A DNA stretch of 64,000 bases. Source: Bagarius yarrelli (taxonomy: Eukaryota; Chordata; Actinopteri; Siluriformes; Sisoridae). Shown piece after piece: positions 19,293-58,135 of the stretch; positions within the stretch are counted from its first letter, which is position 1, and each line of letters opens with the position of its first letter. The stretch covers positions 222,501 to 286,500 of the forward strand of contig VCAZ01000092.1 of assembly GCA_005784505.1 (NCBI GenBank), in the 5' to 3' direction. The translations under genes were made by a program, and so were the position numbers. The notes under the pieces are model-generated. The model saw only the letters and a list, made by a program, of their open reading frames with translations. It ran no database searches and had not been told where the DNA came from.

Positions 19293-20570
19293 GTTTGTTT
19301 TCCAACTGTTTTCTTTCCACCTATAACCTGGTCTGGACATGAGCAGGAAGTTGACATCTTTAGCCTCCACTTATAGACCTGAAACATATAGGGTGGCATC
19401 TCTACTATTTGCCGAAAGAGGACTATCCCAAAATTCAGTTAAAAATGTTTGTTCATTGTGAACATCGAGGTATATTTTAAATCATTACTGCAAAAATCAG
19501 CCCTTTGACTTGCATCCAATTTTTTTTCGATAAGGACTCTGTAATTTATTTCTGCATTTTACTTACTGTTGGCTGACACACAGTGCATGTATCTAACATG
19601 GGCAAGGGCCTTGCTTAGCAGCTTAGGCTGTTTTGTCCTGCTGAGATTTAAACCCATGATCTGGTTATACATGTTTTAAAAGTTTAAGACAGGAAATATA
19701 TTGCAAAAATGTATATATTTTTTATAAAAATATAATTTTTGATATTAGAGAATATTTGTATTTGTAATATTATAATGATTATTTAGTAATTAAATCGTTC
19801 ATTTTTACGAATATATCAGACTTATCTGACACTGAAATTTTTAATTTCTTTTTTTCAAAAGAAAAAATGTATCTGAACACAGCAGATTTTTTTGTACAAT
19901 TAAATGTTGTGTTGAAATGAACAATAACCTGATCGGCGAAAAATCTACATATTTTTTAGTTTTGTTTATCAACAAAAAAAACCAGCAACAAATCCAAAGC
20001 AAATTCCAAAAAGATAAATAAAACTATAATAATCCCAATTCACCCAGAACGGGAGGCAGAAATTCCACTGACTATTTCTTAATAACATTGGAAACACTGG
20101 ACATAGCAACGTTCCCATTGTTTATAGTATGTCTTCAGCTTCGTAGCTATCAAATAGCCTTATGTTCAGCTCTTCTGTGAGCTGTTTAGAAAAGCCTTCG
20201 ATTGTTATACGAGACCAAGAATATATAATACTCTAAAATGGAATTTTCCTAATGATAATTCTTGACCTAACCAACAATTCCTACTGAGTTAATTAGATTT
20301 TGTTAAACACTTCCTAAGCTGTTACAAAAGAAGGTGATTAAAATTTAGATATTGAACATGCCTATTATTTTTGGTCCATTTCTGCAGATACATAGTGACT
20401 GTTTTTGCTATCGAAGTTGTGTTAACATCTTTTAGCTTCAAAAATCAATTAAATATGATTCAAGCCTAGACCAGAATTTGATATAATCCATTCACACAGT
20501 CAATATTTTCCAAGTCTGGCTTTATCCTCAAAAGGTTTGATTGTGTTGCCGTCTACACAGCACATACATT
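19293..20570. other. Stretch with no recognised feature
   Basis: AT-rich intergenic sequence. The only hint is a worn SINE-like scrap at 19600-19660 (CAAGGGCCTTGCTTAGCAG). No coding frame was recognised. Confidence 0.5.
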
Positions 20571-20571
20571 G

Positions 20572-20735
20572 ACAGCCGTCCTTATCCAGAGCGAATTATA
20601 TTTGTCTCTTTATACAACTGAGTGATTGGGGGTTAAGGGCCTTGCCATCGGTGGTGTCTTGGTAGTGCTGGGAATCAAACCCCAGTCTTTCTGGTAGCAG
20701 GCCATTACCTTAACCACTAAGTCACCATTTCCTGC
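20572..20735 (-). repeat. SINE-like repeat, family A, minus strand
   Basis: CCTTATCCAGAGCGAATTATATTT, ACAACTGAGTGATTGGGGGTTAAGGGCC, GGTAGTGCTGGGAATCAAACC and CCTTAACCACTAAGTCACC mark a reverse copy. A second short piece in forward sense follows at 20825-20870. Confidence 0.85.
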
Positions 20736-21339
20736 AGTACATACAGTATTGTCCGAGCTAAGACTTGGAAACTCTTTGCATTTGGATCAGTCATTTGTAT
20801 TATCAGTTGGTTGCCAAGTGAAGTGCTGGGCCCCTGAGCAAGGCCCTTAACCCCCAATTGCTCACTTGTGGGTGGATTAGGATTGGATTTTAATGTTTTT
20901 TTTAATTTGTTAATAAGCAAAGCAGCATCTGTGACGTTTGTGCTAGCAGTTACTGTGGGCTCTAGTTAAAGATTATTGTTTATTTTGTGACATCATTTAG
21001 TTGTGTAATAGGTATAGGTATAATAGTTGTAAAAAGGTTATGGGCTGTATATACACATTTTTAAAAAAAGAAATTTTAATGTAGCTCAAAGATTAAATAC
21101 AACAAAATGTTTCGATTTACATGATCAATAATCCAAAAATAATTTCATGGGTTATTTCTGGTGTCATTAAAGTCTTACTTTGAGTCCTACGTGTTACACA
21201 GGATTAATTATGCAGACAAACGTTTCTCTTAGACTGATTGGAGCGTTAGCAGAAGCAAAAGTACAGCGGAGAGGGCAAAAAGCAGTAGAAAGAGTAGAAG
21301 TGGTGGTTCGGTAGTTAATCTGTTGGACTACTGATTAGA

Positions 21340-21490
21340 AGACAATGAGTTACTTTTACATTTACGATACATTTACGGGTTAAGGGCCTTGCTCAGGGGC
21401 CAAATTGTGGTAACTTGGTGGTTCTGGGAATCGAACCCACAATATTTCAGTTAGCAGTCCAAAACCTTAACCACTGTGCTTAGGCTACCT
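21340..21490 (-). repeat. SINE-like repeat, family A, minus strand
   Basis: CATTTACGGGTTAAGGGCCTTGCTCAGGGGCC, TGGTTCTGGGAATCGAACCCAC, AACCTTAACCACTGTGC. A short forward scrap follows at 21500-21535. Confidence 0.85.
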
Positions 21491-21914
21491 AAAACTGCTA
21501 GCTGCCACCGCAGGGCCCCTGAGCAAGGCCCTTTTTTATGCCGCACATTTGGATTAAAAAAGTTTTGTTTAAGGATGAAACTAAGCCTGCGGTATGAAAT
21601 TATTACGCCACTTTTTTCCACTAAACAGATAAACTTACAGGATGGCAGATGAGATGTTCAATGACAACCATGTTCATGATAAGATTATTTGCTGCTTACA
21701 GTGTTTGTTTTGATTAGTTTGACCCCTCGGACTGATTTGTGCCCCACCCAGGGCAAAAGTACAGCAGATGCAGTAATAAGCATAAACTTTGATAACAGAT
21801 TGTATGTGTAGGGAGTATAAATTCTGTAGAATTGGGGAAATGTGAGCTCATTGGTTGAGACGGTGGACTACTGCTCGGAAAGGTTGCAAGTTCATTTCCC
21901 CAAATCACAGATAA

Positions 21915-22070
21915 GGCAAGGCAAGTTAATTTCTATAGCACATTTTATATACAGTGGTAATTTAAAGTGCTTTACATGAGAAATAAATAAATAAATAAAT
22001 AAAAACAAAATAAATAAAAAAAGGTAAATGCAGTAAACTAACAAACTAAATAAATAAATACTAAGAAAGA
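21915..22070. repeat. Worn GCACATTTTATA repeat with (AAAT)n tail
   Basis: AAGGCAAGTTAATTTCTATAGCACATTTTATA and AAAGTGCTTTACATGAGAAATAAATAAAT resemble the fish repeat beginning TTTATTTGTATAGCGCTTTT that also occurs at 43255. It ends in AAAT repeats. Confidence 0.6.
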
Positions 22071-22099
22071 AATAAATGAGTTTTGAGCCTGGATTTAAA

Positions 22100-22262
22100 G
22101 ATACCTTCATTCAGAGCAACTTACATTTATACAACCAGGCTGTTGGGGGTTAAGGGCCTTGCCCAGGGGCCCAGCAGTAGTGGCTTGGTGGACCTGGGAA
22201 TTGATCCCACAATCTTTGGGTTGGTATTCCAACACCTTAACCACTTCCCCACCACTTCCCCA
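22100..22262 (-). repeat. SINE-like repeat, family A, minus strand
   Basis: CATTCAGAGCAACTTACATTTATACAACC, GGGGGTTAAGGGCCTTGCCC, GGACCTGGGAATTGATCC, ACACCTTAACCACTTCC. Confidence 0.88.
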
Positions 22263-22659
22263 CATCTGCTCGCTTCTGGTAGACAGTTTCAACTGCTGCG
22301 TAACAGCTAAAAACAGCTTCTCCCTATTTAGACTGAACCCTTGGTATGTTTAACTGAGTTGATCCTTATGATCTGAGTGATCTAGTTTATCTTCAGTGAT
22401 CATATATGAAATATATTTATATCCTCGGTCCAAATACATAAGATAAACAAATCCCTTAACTCTTAACTGTTTAAGATAAATATTAGCTGCTTTGGATAAT
22501 GGTGGAGGATTAAATTTTACTGGGCAAATGCACAATAACATAATCGCGAAAGTAAACAATGAGACGAACAAGTCTTACTTTATGTAATATAAAAATTAAT
22601 GATTGATTACTGAATAATGATTATAGTCATTACCCAAGATGGCCTGCATGACATATCAT

Positions 22660-22918
22660 TCATTTATTCATTCATCTTCTATACCCAGTTATTCCCTAAT
22701 TCGGGGTCGCGGGGATCTGCTGGAGTCTATCCCTAACCTAACATACATGTTTTTGGATTGTGGGAGGAAACCGGAGAATCCGGAGTAAGACCATGCAAGC
22801 GTGGGGAGAAAATGCAAACTCCACACAGAAAGACCTCTGTCCAGGAATCGAACCCAGGACCTTCTTGCTGTAAGGCAACAGTGCTGACCACTAATCCATC
22901 GTGCTGCCCCCAGACCAA
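22660..22918 (-). repeat. tRNA-derived SINE (HE1-like), minus strand, internally deleted
   Basis: Read from the minus strand: a GCAGCACGATGGATTAGTGGTCAGCAC head (A box), GGTCCTGGGTTCGATTCC (B box), TTTGCATTTTCTCCCC, CCGGTTTCCTCC, then the 3' end GATAGACTCCAGCAGATCCCC and a GAATGAATGA tail. Part of the body is missing compared with 26305-26640. Confidence 0.85.
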
Positions 22919-23049
22919 ATCAAATAATTATTATTCCCCTAATATAAATTAATGTACAAAATATATAAATATAATAAAAACTTATTACAGTTTGGAAAAG
23001 AATATTTAATTATTTATTTACCTATTTACTAACCAAATTCCTAAATAAA

Positions 23050-23205
23050 AGAACACCCTTATTTATCACATTTATATGACTCATCAATTAGGGGTTAAGG
23101 GCCTTGCTCAGGGGCCTATCAGTGGCAACTTGCTGGTGCTGGGAATCGAATCCCAATCTTCCAATTAGCGGTCCAAAAGCTTAACCGCTGCGCTAGACTG
23201 CCTGC
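23050..23205 (-). repeat. SINE-like repeat, family A, minus strand
   Basis: Reverse copy just upstream of creb3l3: AATTAGGGGTTAAGGGCCTTGCTCAGGGGCC, GGTGCTGGGAATCGAATCC, AAGCTTAACCGCTGCGC. Confidence 0.87.
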
Positions 23206-23329
23206 CAAATATGAGATTTAGCATTTGTTTAGTTTAGATAAGTGAGTCATTCTCCACTGTAACACAGGAAGGAGATTTTCTTTCTTTATGACAAACAAGC
23301 CACGGTCTGAAAGGTAATGTGACTTGTCA

Positions 23330-23484
23330 ATCAAATCGTTCGGACCAATAGTATGAGGCTTTTCTTCGTCAATCACTCAGTGATATGGAGTTTCAGACTT
23401 TACCCGAGTACACAGATTACCTGAAGTGTCCCAGAAGAAAAGACAGAGGAAAACACTACATAAAACCCAGTCAAACGGGTAAAC
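23330..23484 (+). promoter_or_regulatory. creb3l3: Putative creb3l3 promoter and 5' UTR
   Basis: A CCAAT box (GGACCAATAGT, 23342-23352) lies about 140 bases before the candidate ATG at 23485. No good TATA box is seen. The ATG has a strong context, AAACATGG. The transcription start is not determinable from sequence. Confidence 0.4.
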
Positions 23485-50893
<27,409 letters not shown>

Positions 50894-50899
50894 TGTCCT

Positions 50900-51415
50900 A
50901 CATCAACTCAAGTTTTAAGTGTATCTCCTAAAAATAGCCATGACATTTGACTTGTTTATACTAGTAAACAAAAAAAAAAGAAATTACAGTAGAAATTTCT
51001 ATACATCAAGTTCAGATGTTGCTCACAGAGTGGATTGGACAGTATTCACTATGGCTGAGTGTCAGAACTGTCACTCTGTGTAAGATATTTAGGATAACCA
51101 GTACGGGTGGAGTCTATAAGACAGCAATGCTCGGTAAAGACAAGCTTTGGGTCTAGATTAATAATGAAGAGCGTGTATCTTCACTGAGTAAAGAATTTAT
51201 ATCTCCCTTACAAATGTACATAATTAAAATAACTACCTAACTAAATAAATACATGAACCTCCAGAAATCAAAAGAAATACACACAAAAGATTTTCTAAAG
51301 CAGATTACCTAAAACAATGTAAATAAGACTAAAACTATAAACTTTAGGATATTTATCTGTGTTTAAAGTTAAAATACAAATAAATAAGTACTCGTAAAAG
51401 TTTACAGAAAGTACA
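50900..51415. other. creb3l3: Probable creb3l3 3' UTR, otherwise featureless
   Basis: AT-rich sequence after the stop codon. The AATAAATACATG near 51244 may be a polyadenylation signal. Confidence 0.4.
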
Positions 51416-51419
51416 ACAG

Positions 51420-51710
51420 ATAAAAAAGCAACCCAACCCCTAACAGCTGATCGAACCCTAAGCACTCAACTGGCAGATATTAACCAGAGCACCTTACTTA
51501 GACACAGCTCGTCTACTTGTTCTGCTGCTTCCTTAAAACCCACATCCCCTCATCTAGGGTTTTCATGGAACTCTAGAAAGACAGAAAATTTAAAACAGAG
51601 GGACACTATCAAATGTAAACTGTAAAAGGCAGTAAAAGTTGACCTAAAGTTTTCTTATTGGTTCTCTTTTCTAACTTAGGAGGACCTGACTGAATTATAT
51701 TATTTTTTAG
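51420..51710. repeat. Unnamed local repeat, copy 3
   Basis: ACCCCTAACAGCTGATCGA, CCTAAGCACTCAACTGGCAGAT, GGGTTTTCATGGAACTCTAGAAAGACAG, GACCTGACTGAATTATATTA follow the order of copies 1 and 2. Confidence 0.7.
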
Positions 51711-52405
51711 GGTGATGTAATCTTTGTATCTTTTTAGTTTAGAACCCCAAAACATGTCTCTTTATCTCTATGTGAATTTAAGGCAGATGTGGACTCAGCT
51801 GCTAAGTCAGAACCTAAATTTACAAAATAAGGGCAATATAACCTGGTCTAATACATTGTAATTACTAAGTTATTATACTGAAATTACTAAGTTATTACAA
51901 AACATAATAACGTCATAGTAAAGATTTAGATAAAGTACAGTATGTGGATTAATAAGTTTCTAGAGATGAACAGTTGTCCCAGATCAATTAAACAGATTCA
52001 TGAATACTTAAAATTCAATAATATGTTGTAATTCCTGTAAATTGAGATAAACTCTAGAAATTTAGGGGTATTTACGCTTTCTTTAGACATACTTCTATTC
52101 AGCATGTGAGATCTTATCTTGGGGAAAAGTGGAAAAAATGATGGACGCATCATCATCTGCACTCTGCATTGCAATTCACACCGTCTTCACTTAACTCCAG
52201 CTGGAATACACGGCCTTTTTGCACATGAACTCTTATTTTCAGTTCTTTATAATGAGATCCGCAGTGTGTTGGCTATGTAAACAAAAAACATTACAATTTC
52301 ATCACTTGCTAAAGTTTACTAGTCTTTCTTACCTCAAAACAAATTATTTATCTGACAGTAGGCAGGGTAATTGTGACATATTGCTTAAAAAACATTGATC
52401 CCAAA
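51710..52405. other. Stretch with no recognised feature
   Basis: AT-rich intergenic sequence; no frame or repeat recognised. Confidence 0.5.
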
Positions 52406-52940
52406 CAATTGTTGTCACGGTAGACCAATATTCTTCCACCACTCTGAACACATTTGACCAGTAAACTGAATACTCTCACCTGTAAGTTATTCCCTTATCA
52501 CTCTCACACTCACTTCCCTAGATAAGAGCACTATGCACACTCTGTGCTCATTCTCATATTCATTCTAGCATCCGCTATTACCTTTATGTCTCCAGCGAAT
52601 CTATCTCCAGCTCCTGTATCCTCCAGTCGTGATCGTTCAGCTCCTGGTCCTGTTTGTCTTCTCCAATGCTCCTATATCCTCCTCTGGTTCCTGACATCCT
52701 ACTGTAGTCCACTAAGTTATCTCTTCCTACAGAACTTTCATACTTTTAATAAACTCACACCATATCTGTCTCTCCATTCTGGTATTGTTACGGTACACCA
52801 ATATCCTTACTCAATCCTTCCAACCCTCTACCCTAATTAGTCTCATTTCCTAATCACGTTCACTTTCTTATTTAAGTGCACTTACCTTCAGCCGGGTCTG
52901 GTCTCGCCTAGACTCTCTTTTATATTTCCAAAGCTCCTTC
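52405..52940. repeat. Possible LTR-type or unknown repeat with internal direct repeat
   Basis: The words TTGTCACGGTAGACCAATATTCTT (52410) and TTGTTACGGTACACCAATATCCTT (52787) lie about 375 bases apart. The C/T-rich text between, with AATAAACTCACACC, is like the LTR or UTR of a retroelement. The 98-codon frame from 52544 does not resemble a protein family. Confidence 0.4.
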
Positions 52941-53089
52941 ACTCCATGTTGGAGATCACCACTTCTTCCTACCTGCTTCCAGAATCCAGTTCTCCGACGT
53001 CGACGTCCTTCATTCTTGTTTTCTCCACTCATGATCTAGCTAATAATTCCCAGCTTTGGTCAATAACCAGACAGAGTTAGGTACACACA

Positions 53090-53390
53090 GATCATAAGCA
53101 TAGACATAGAAACGCTTGGTATGTTGACTGACAAAAAATACTTCGCAAGGTGGTCACAGTCCTTTTAGCCGACTCGGGCAAGGGCGCCCTCTGGTGGTGG
53201 GAGGCCGTAATCGTTGCAATGGATTTAGGGGCTCCAATAAAGGGTATTCTCAATGCTACAGCATATAGAAACCAACTAGACAACTAGTGTGCTAATTTTG
53301 TGGCAAGTTTGAAGAAGACACACTTATAAGTGTTCTTGTAACAGTGTCCACAAACAATCGACCATATATTGTATTCTTATTTGTGAGTTT
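53090..53390. mobile_element. Possible Tc1-like transposon scrap
   Basis: CAATGCTACAGCATATAGAAACC, TTTTGTGGCAAGTTTGAAGAAGA, CAGTGTCCACAAACAATCGACCATATATTGTA resemble the outer region of the element at 33650-33750. No transposase residues can be read. Confidence 0.4.
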
Positions 53391-53399
53391 TAAAAATTG

Positions 53400-55100
53400 T
53401 CATGTAATAAATGGAGAGTGTCCAAGGACAAAGAGAAGGAAGGACAAGGAAACAATAGATGAAGGCAAGGAAGAAAATAATTTTCCAGTGAAATAAGAAG
53501 ATAAATCAGTTCTGTCCCGGTCGTTATTTTTTCCTTTTACCTTTACATTTTAAAGAGAGCAGAAATGAAAACCACTTTCATGTTTTTTCTGTTTCTTGAC
53601 ATTCAGCATTTGTGAGTTCAAAAGAAAAGAGCCGTGTGGGGTTTTTCCTGAAGGACTGATGGTAATCAAGATCTTTCATTTGATATTCCAATCAATTAGC
53701 GTTGTTAACTGAGACTATGTGTATATATAAGTGAACCCTTTCTCAATGTAGGTGTCCAAAAGAAAATGTTTTACTCATTTGGGCCACTCAAGTAACTATG
53801 CCTTAATTATTCAGCTGCGGAGGTATGTTTTCTTCTGCAGTGCTTGCTCATCTTACATTTCTATTGACCGTGCCTGCATTGACTTATTCGTACACACACA
53901 TGCCAACACGGAATGCCAAAGTTGCACATTTAACACGCATTAAGATGAATAAATTAAAAAATTCATAAATAAAATATCTTATAAGATCTAGCATCAACAT
54001 GCGCTTGCTTCCAATCTGCTCATCAGATAGCTTTTTAGCTTGGAAATAAAAGGTGTGGGCATTAACTGTGACCTGGAGTTGCACTATAGGAAAATAAAAC
54101 AGATGGGGACACGCAATACAGATTGGAGAGCAGGGCCACCAGGCAGCTTGCATGGCACCGGCTGTGAGAGAATAAAGAATTCAAACAATGTACCTTTTCT
54201 CATCTTTCTCTTTTCCTGTGCCAGGATTTAGTAAAGTAAAAAACTTTAGTGAGATATGATGAGATCATATTAAAAGAAATTCTTACATGTATGCTTATCC
54301 ACACCCATCATTTATTTCATAAACACTTATTTTAAATGTAAGCTAATGAAATGCAATTTTGTATAATAATATAAATATATGTGATTATTTTGATTATATA
54401 TGTGATTATACACTCTTACTGTCAATCTATTACAACGTCTGAAACAATTCTGCCCCTTTAAATAAAAATATAAATAAAAAATAAAGGATAGATATGGATA
54501 TGAGTTCCTGAATGTCAGCAGCCTTTAATTTCATGTCTTGTTGAAAAAATTTTCTAATACCGATAACATGGGAATGGAATTATATCCTTAGGGTTAATTG
54601 TGGGCTTAAAAATAAAGGTAACAAACTATTGTAATGTTAATATAATATTTCTCTAGGTAATATTTTTTGTATTTAGATAATGCAGTGGTACTTAAGGTCA
54701 GTTTTAATAAACGCTTTTAAGTAAATGATAAAAGTTAGTAAAATAACAGCTAAAGTACAAAGAATATATAATTATTGTTATTTATTATTATTATTATTTT
54801 TATCAATAATAATAATAATGAACCTAAATCACTTGAAACAAATAAGCTAACCGCCTCGTCATTGTTTTTATGATAAACTGTAAATGCGCATAGGGAAATT
54901 AGCATTTATATATCATTCAATTGTCAATTAATTGAATTAAATTAATTTATAACACTGTATCAGCTCTATACAAAGCATAAAAAGCAAACAAAGATAAGAG
55001 ATAAGCAATATTTCATAAACAAACACAATAATTAATGTATTGTCATAAACGAGATTTGGTATTTATAAAGTAACTGCCAGGGTTTGAATAATCGAAATTC
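53400..55100. other. Intergenic, no recognised feature
   Basis: About 1.7 kb of AT-rich DNA between creb3l3 and the receptor gene. ATTATTATT run at 54781-54820. The short frames show no family resemblance. Confidence 0.5.
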
Positions 55101-55190
55101 CTACACCATCATTTTCCTTACAAAATAATTTTGGAAGTGTTCTTTGGACATAAAACAGCTGTTTCTAATCTGTTTTTAATCTCTCTTCCG

Positions 55191-55193
<3 letters not shown>

Positions 55194-55225
<32 letters not shown>

Positions 55226-55307
55226 CCCGCCTTTTCTCTTCCTCTCTCCCTATTCCTCTCTTTATTTCTCTCTCTTTATTTCCACACTCTCTCTGACTCT
55301 CTTTCCC

Positions 55308-55344
<37 letters not shown>

Positions 55345-55400
55345 TTCTCCCTCTTTATTTCCACACTCTCTCTGACTCTCTCTCTCTTTCTCTCTCTCTC
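55194..55400. repeat. CT tract upstream of the receptor promoter
   Basis: Two near copies of TTTATTTCCACACTCTCTCTGACTCTC embedded in (CT)n, ending directly before a TATA box. The Ser/Leu frame through it is an artefact. Confidence 0.95.
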
Positions 55401-55401
55401 A

Positions 55402-55407
55402 TATAAA
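55402..55407 (+). promoter_or_regulatory. TATA box of the RXFP3-like gene
   Basis: TATAAA followed by a GC-rich CTGCAGCGCCTGCGAGGCGCGAG. The expected start of transcription is near 55433, giving a 5' UTR of about 225 bases before the ATG at 55658. Confidence 0.6.
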
Positions 55408-55439
55408 CTGCAGCGCCTGCGAGGCGCGAGTTCAGTAAG

Positions 55440-55633
55440 ATGAGTGTGAGGAACAGACAACTTGACTGATTTTACCAAGCAAAATGGACAATAAAATAAT
55501 TCAACAACAAGCAGATTGGGGTGAGAACTAAGAAAACAGATTCCAGAAGCATAAAATGGACAAAAGAATAACTTGTGTAAGTAATCATTATCAATCATTA
55601 GGATTTCTAAAAGCAGACTGGTCGTCTCTGTGA
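55440..55633 (+). promoter_or_regulatory. Upstream ORFs in the receptor 5' leader
   Basis: Short ORFs begin at 55440 (9 codons plus TGA), 55484 (15 codons plus TAA) and 55556 (25 codons plus TGA). All close before the main ATG. GTAAGTAATC at 55576 could instead be a splice donor in the leader, which would remove part of the third. Confidence 0.45.
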
Positions 55634-55657
55634 TTATCACTAGAAGTTTGCAAATTT

Positions 55658-56881
55658 ATGAAGACAGACATGCAGCACAACAACAGCGGTTCTTCTTTAC
55701 TTCCTGGTTTGGGACTGTGTGGATTCGGGGTAGACGAGGGTGAAGACCTGTGGAACCGGAGCACCGGGACTCAGCGAAACCTCTCTCTTCGCTGCTGGCT
55801 TCAGCTGTTATCCAAAGAAGCAATGCCGGAGCTGTATGGTGACACATCAAGTATGAGTCTGCGCGTAGTCATCGCCATGGTCTACCTTGTGGTGTGTGCT
55901 CTCGGGCTGGTGGGCAACCTTCTGGCACTGTATCTGCTCAAATCTCGGCACCGGCTCAAGCGATCATCAATAAACTGTTTTGTCATGAGCTTGGCTATAA
56001 CAGATTTGCAATTTGTCCTAACACTTCCCTTCTGGGCTGTGGATACGGCGTTGGACTTTCGCTGGCCATTTGGAAAGGTCATGTGCAAGATCATCAGCTC
56101 GGTCACAACTATGAATATGTATGCAAGTGTCTTCTTCCTGACAGCCATGAGTGTAGCACGTTACTGTTCTCTGGCCTCATCCTTACGCATGCACAGCCCC
56201 AAAATGGCATCGGCTGAGGTGAAATGGGCAAGTGTGGCCATCTGGCTTGTGTCACTGCTGGCAACTTTGCCCCATGCTGTCTACTCAACCACAGCGCAAG
56301 TGTCAGATGATGAACTTTGCCTGGTACGTTTTTCAGACCTGGGAAACTGGGATCCACAACTTTTGTTGGGTCTCTACCAGACGCAAAAAGTGCTCCTGGG
56401 GTTTGTCATACCACTGATTATCATCTGCGTTTGCTACCTGCTTCTGCTACGCTTTGTGTTGCAAAGACGAGTTAGTGGAATCCCAGGTTCAGAAAGTGAA
56501 CGTGGGAGGCACAAGCGTCGTTCCAAAGTCACCAAATCTGTCACCATTGTAGTCCTGTCGTTTTTTCTGTGCTGGCTACCCAACCAGGCGCTGACACTCT
56601 GGGGTGTCCTGATCAAATTCGACTTGGTGCCATTTAGCAAAGCCTTTTATAATGCCCAAGCTTATGCTTTCCCCATCACCGTGTGCCTCGCACACACCAA
56701 CAGCTGTCTTAATCCAGTGCTTTACTGCCTCATCCGGCAGGAGTATCGGGCCAGTCTCAAGAAACTGCTGCTGAGAGCCACACCATCCTTATGGAATCTG
56801 ACCATTATGGTGCGCAGGAATAAGAAGGTCGCCAATGCTCCATCTGGTTTGGCTGTTGTACAAGTAGATGCTGGACTGTGA
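55658..56881 (+). CDS. rxfp3: Relaxin-family peptide receptor, RXFP3/4 type, intronless
   Basis: Class A GPCR for relaxin-3/INSL5-type peptides, coupled to Gi at the cell surface. 407 residues in one exon (human RXFP3 469, RXFP4 374). Extracellular N-terminus with sequons at N8, N33 and N41; TM1 about 70-94 (GN at 86-87); TM2 with LAITD (Asp116); FRWPFGK before TM3; Cys143 and Cys221 as the expected disulfide; MNMYASVFFLTAMSVARY in TM3, where DRY is replaced by Ala-Arg-Tyr (167-169); ELCLVRF in loop 2; CWLPNQALT in TM6 (305-313); NPVLY in TM7 (352-356). WPFGK, ELCLVRF and KVTKSVTIVVLSFFLCWLPN match RXFP3 closely. Teleosts have several rxfp3 paralogues and which one this is cannot be decided here. 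The first ATG was chosen because the frame has no earlier one. Confidence 0.93.
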   Translation: MKTDMQHNNSGSSLLPGLGLCGFGVDEGEDLWNRSTGTQRNLSLRCWLQLLSKEAMPELYGDTSSMSLRVVIAMVYLVVCALGLVGNLLALYLLKSRHRLKRSSINCFVMSLAITDLQFVLTLPFWAVDTALDFRWPFGKVMCKIISSVTTMNMYASVFFLTAMSVARYCSLASSLRMHSPKMASAEVKWASVAIWLVSLLATLPHAVYSTTAQVSDDELCLVRFSDLGNWDPQLLLGLYQTQKVLLGFVIPLIIICVCYLLLLRFVLQRRVSGIPGSESERGRHKRRSKVTKSVTIVVLSFFLCWLPNQALTLWGVLIKFDLVPFSKAFYNAQAYAFPITVCLAHTNSCLNPVLYCLIRQEYRASLKKLLLRATPSLWNLTIMVRRNKKVANAPSGLAVVQVDAGL

Positions 56882-57774
56882 AGTAGTGCAAGGAACCATA
56901 TCATGGGACATGCGCTCATTTTATACGATCGGTCAACAAGTGAGAATTGGACAATTACAGGTTATAGAGGCAGTTTGAAGCTCAAAGTAATGGACGGTAC
57001 TGAAACTGTACTTACTGTAGGCTTTATGGGACCTCCGAAATAACCAGTGGGACTGTCTTCAAAATAATAGCAAGTAATATGTTGTCTGGCTTTTGATTTT
57101 TGTATGTCTTGTTGCAAATTGTTGGTTTGTTGTGTCATGCTTGTTTATCTTTGTCTTTTCTATAGTAACTCTAAAAATACAGAGGTGAATTTTTTTTTTT
57201 TTTTAAATCATAGACTTATCTGATTAATACGTCAGCAAAACCGTACACTTTTATCAAGACAAACAAACGAATCTTAAAGAGCAACAGAGAATTCGATAGA
57301 CTGCAATAACAATTGTTTCTCCAGCCTTTTATACCGCACAAAGCCCAGTGTGATACCATAGCTCAGGCTTACTTAATTACAGTATAATGTTATTTTTATG
57401 CCGGATGTGGTTCTAGATATATATTTACACACACCTGCATGTGATATGTTAATTACAAAAAAGACTCTTTATGAGAAAGCACTGTGCACGGCTATGACTT
57501 GAATTTTAAGCATATAACATAAGAAAAAGAAATTTAGCAGGTCATTTTAAAAATGATTAAATATTAAAAGGCAGTAAGGCTGTGAGTATAGAATTATATT
57601 TACTTTCACAAACTTCTGCTCACATTGACCTTCATATTAAATAGCTGTGATGGGATAGTTTTATAATCAGTGTGACTCTGCATGTGGAAGAGGAAACAGT
57701 GTCATGTCTATTTATTTTAAATGTTATGATCCACATTGGTCTATATTAGTTTTGTTAACACAGTTTTTTTTTTA

Positions 57775-57780
<6 letters not shown>
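56882..57780. other. Receptor 3' flank, no further feature
   Basis: Probably 3' UTR and then intergenic DNA. No clear AATAAA close to the stop was identified. A T-run lies at 57190-57204. Confidence 0.45.
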
Positions 57781-58005
<225 letters not shown>

Positions 58006-58009
58006 AGAC

Positions 58010-58135
58010 ATATATTTGGCAGACACTCATTTCCAGAGGAATTTACATTTATCTTATTTATCCAACTGAGCAGTTTGGTGGTTCTGGGAATTGAACCTAC
58101 AATCTTCCGGTCAGAAGTCCAAAACCTTAACCCTG
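58010..58135 (-). repeat. SINE-like repeat, family A, minus strand
   Basis: TTTGGCAGACACTCATTTCCAGAGGAATTTACATTTAT, GGTGGTTCTGGGAATTGAACC, AGTCCAAAACCTTAACC. Confidence 0.85.

Noticed and set aside
14070..23484. Shared bidirectional promoter for ralbp1 and creb3l3
   Set aside because: The two starts are about 9 kb apart with repeat-filled DNA between; no single regulatory core was seen.
52544..52840. 98-codon frame
   Set aside because: Pro/Ser/Leu-rich text within a repeat-like region; no family resemblance and no splice support.
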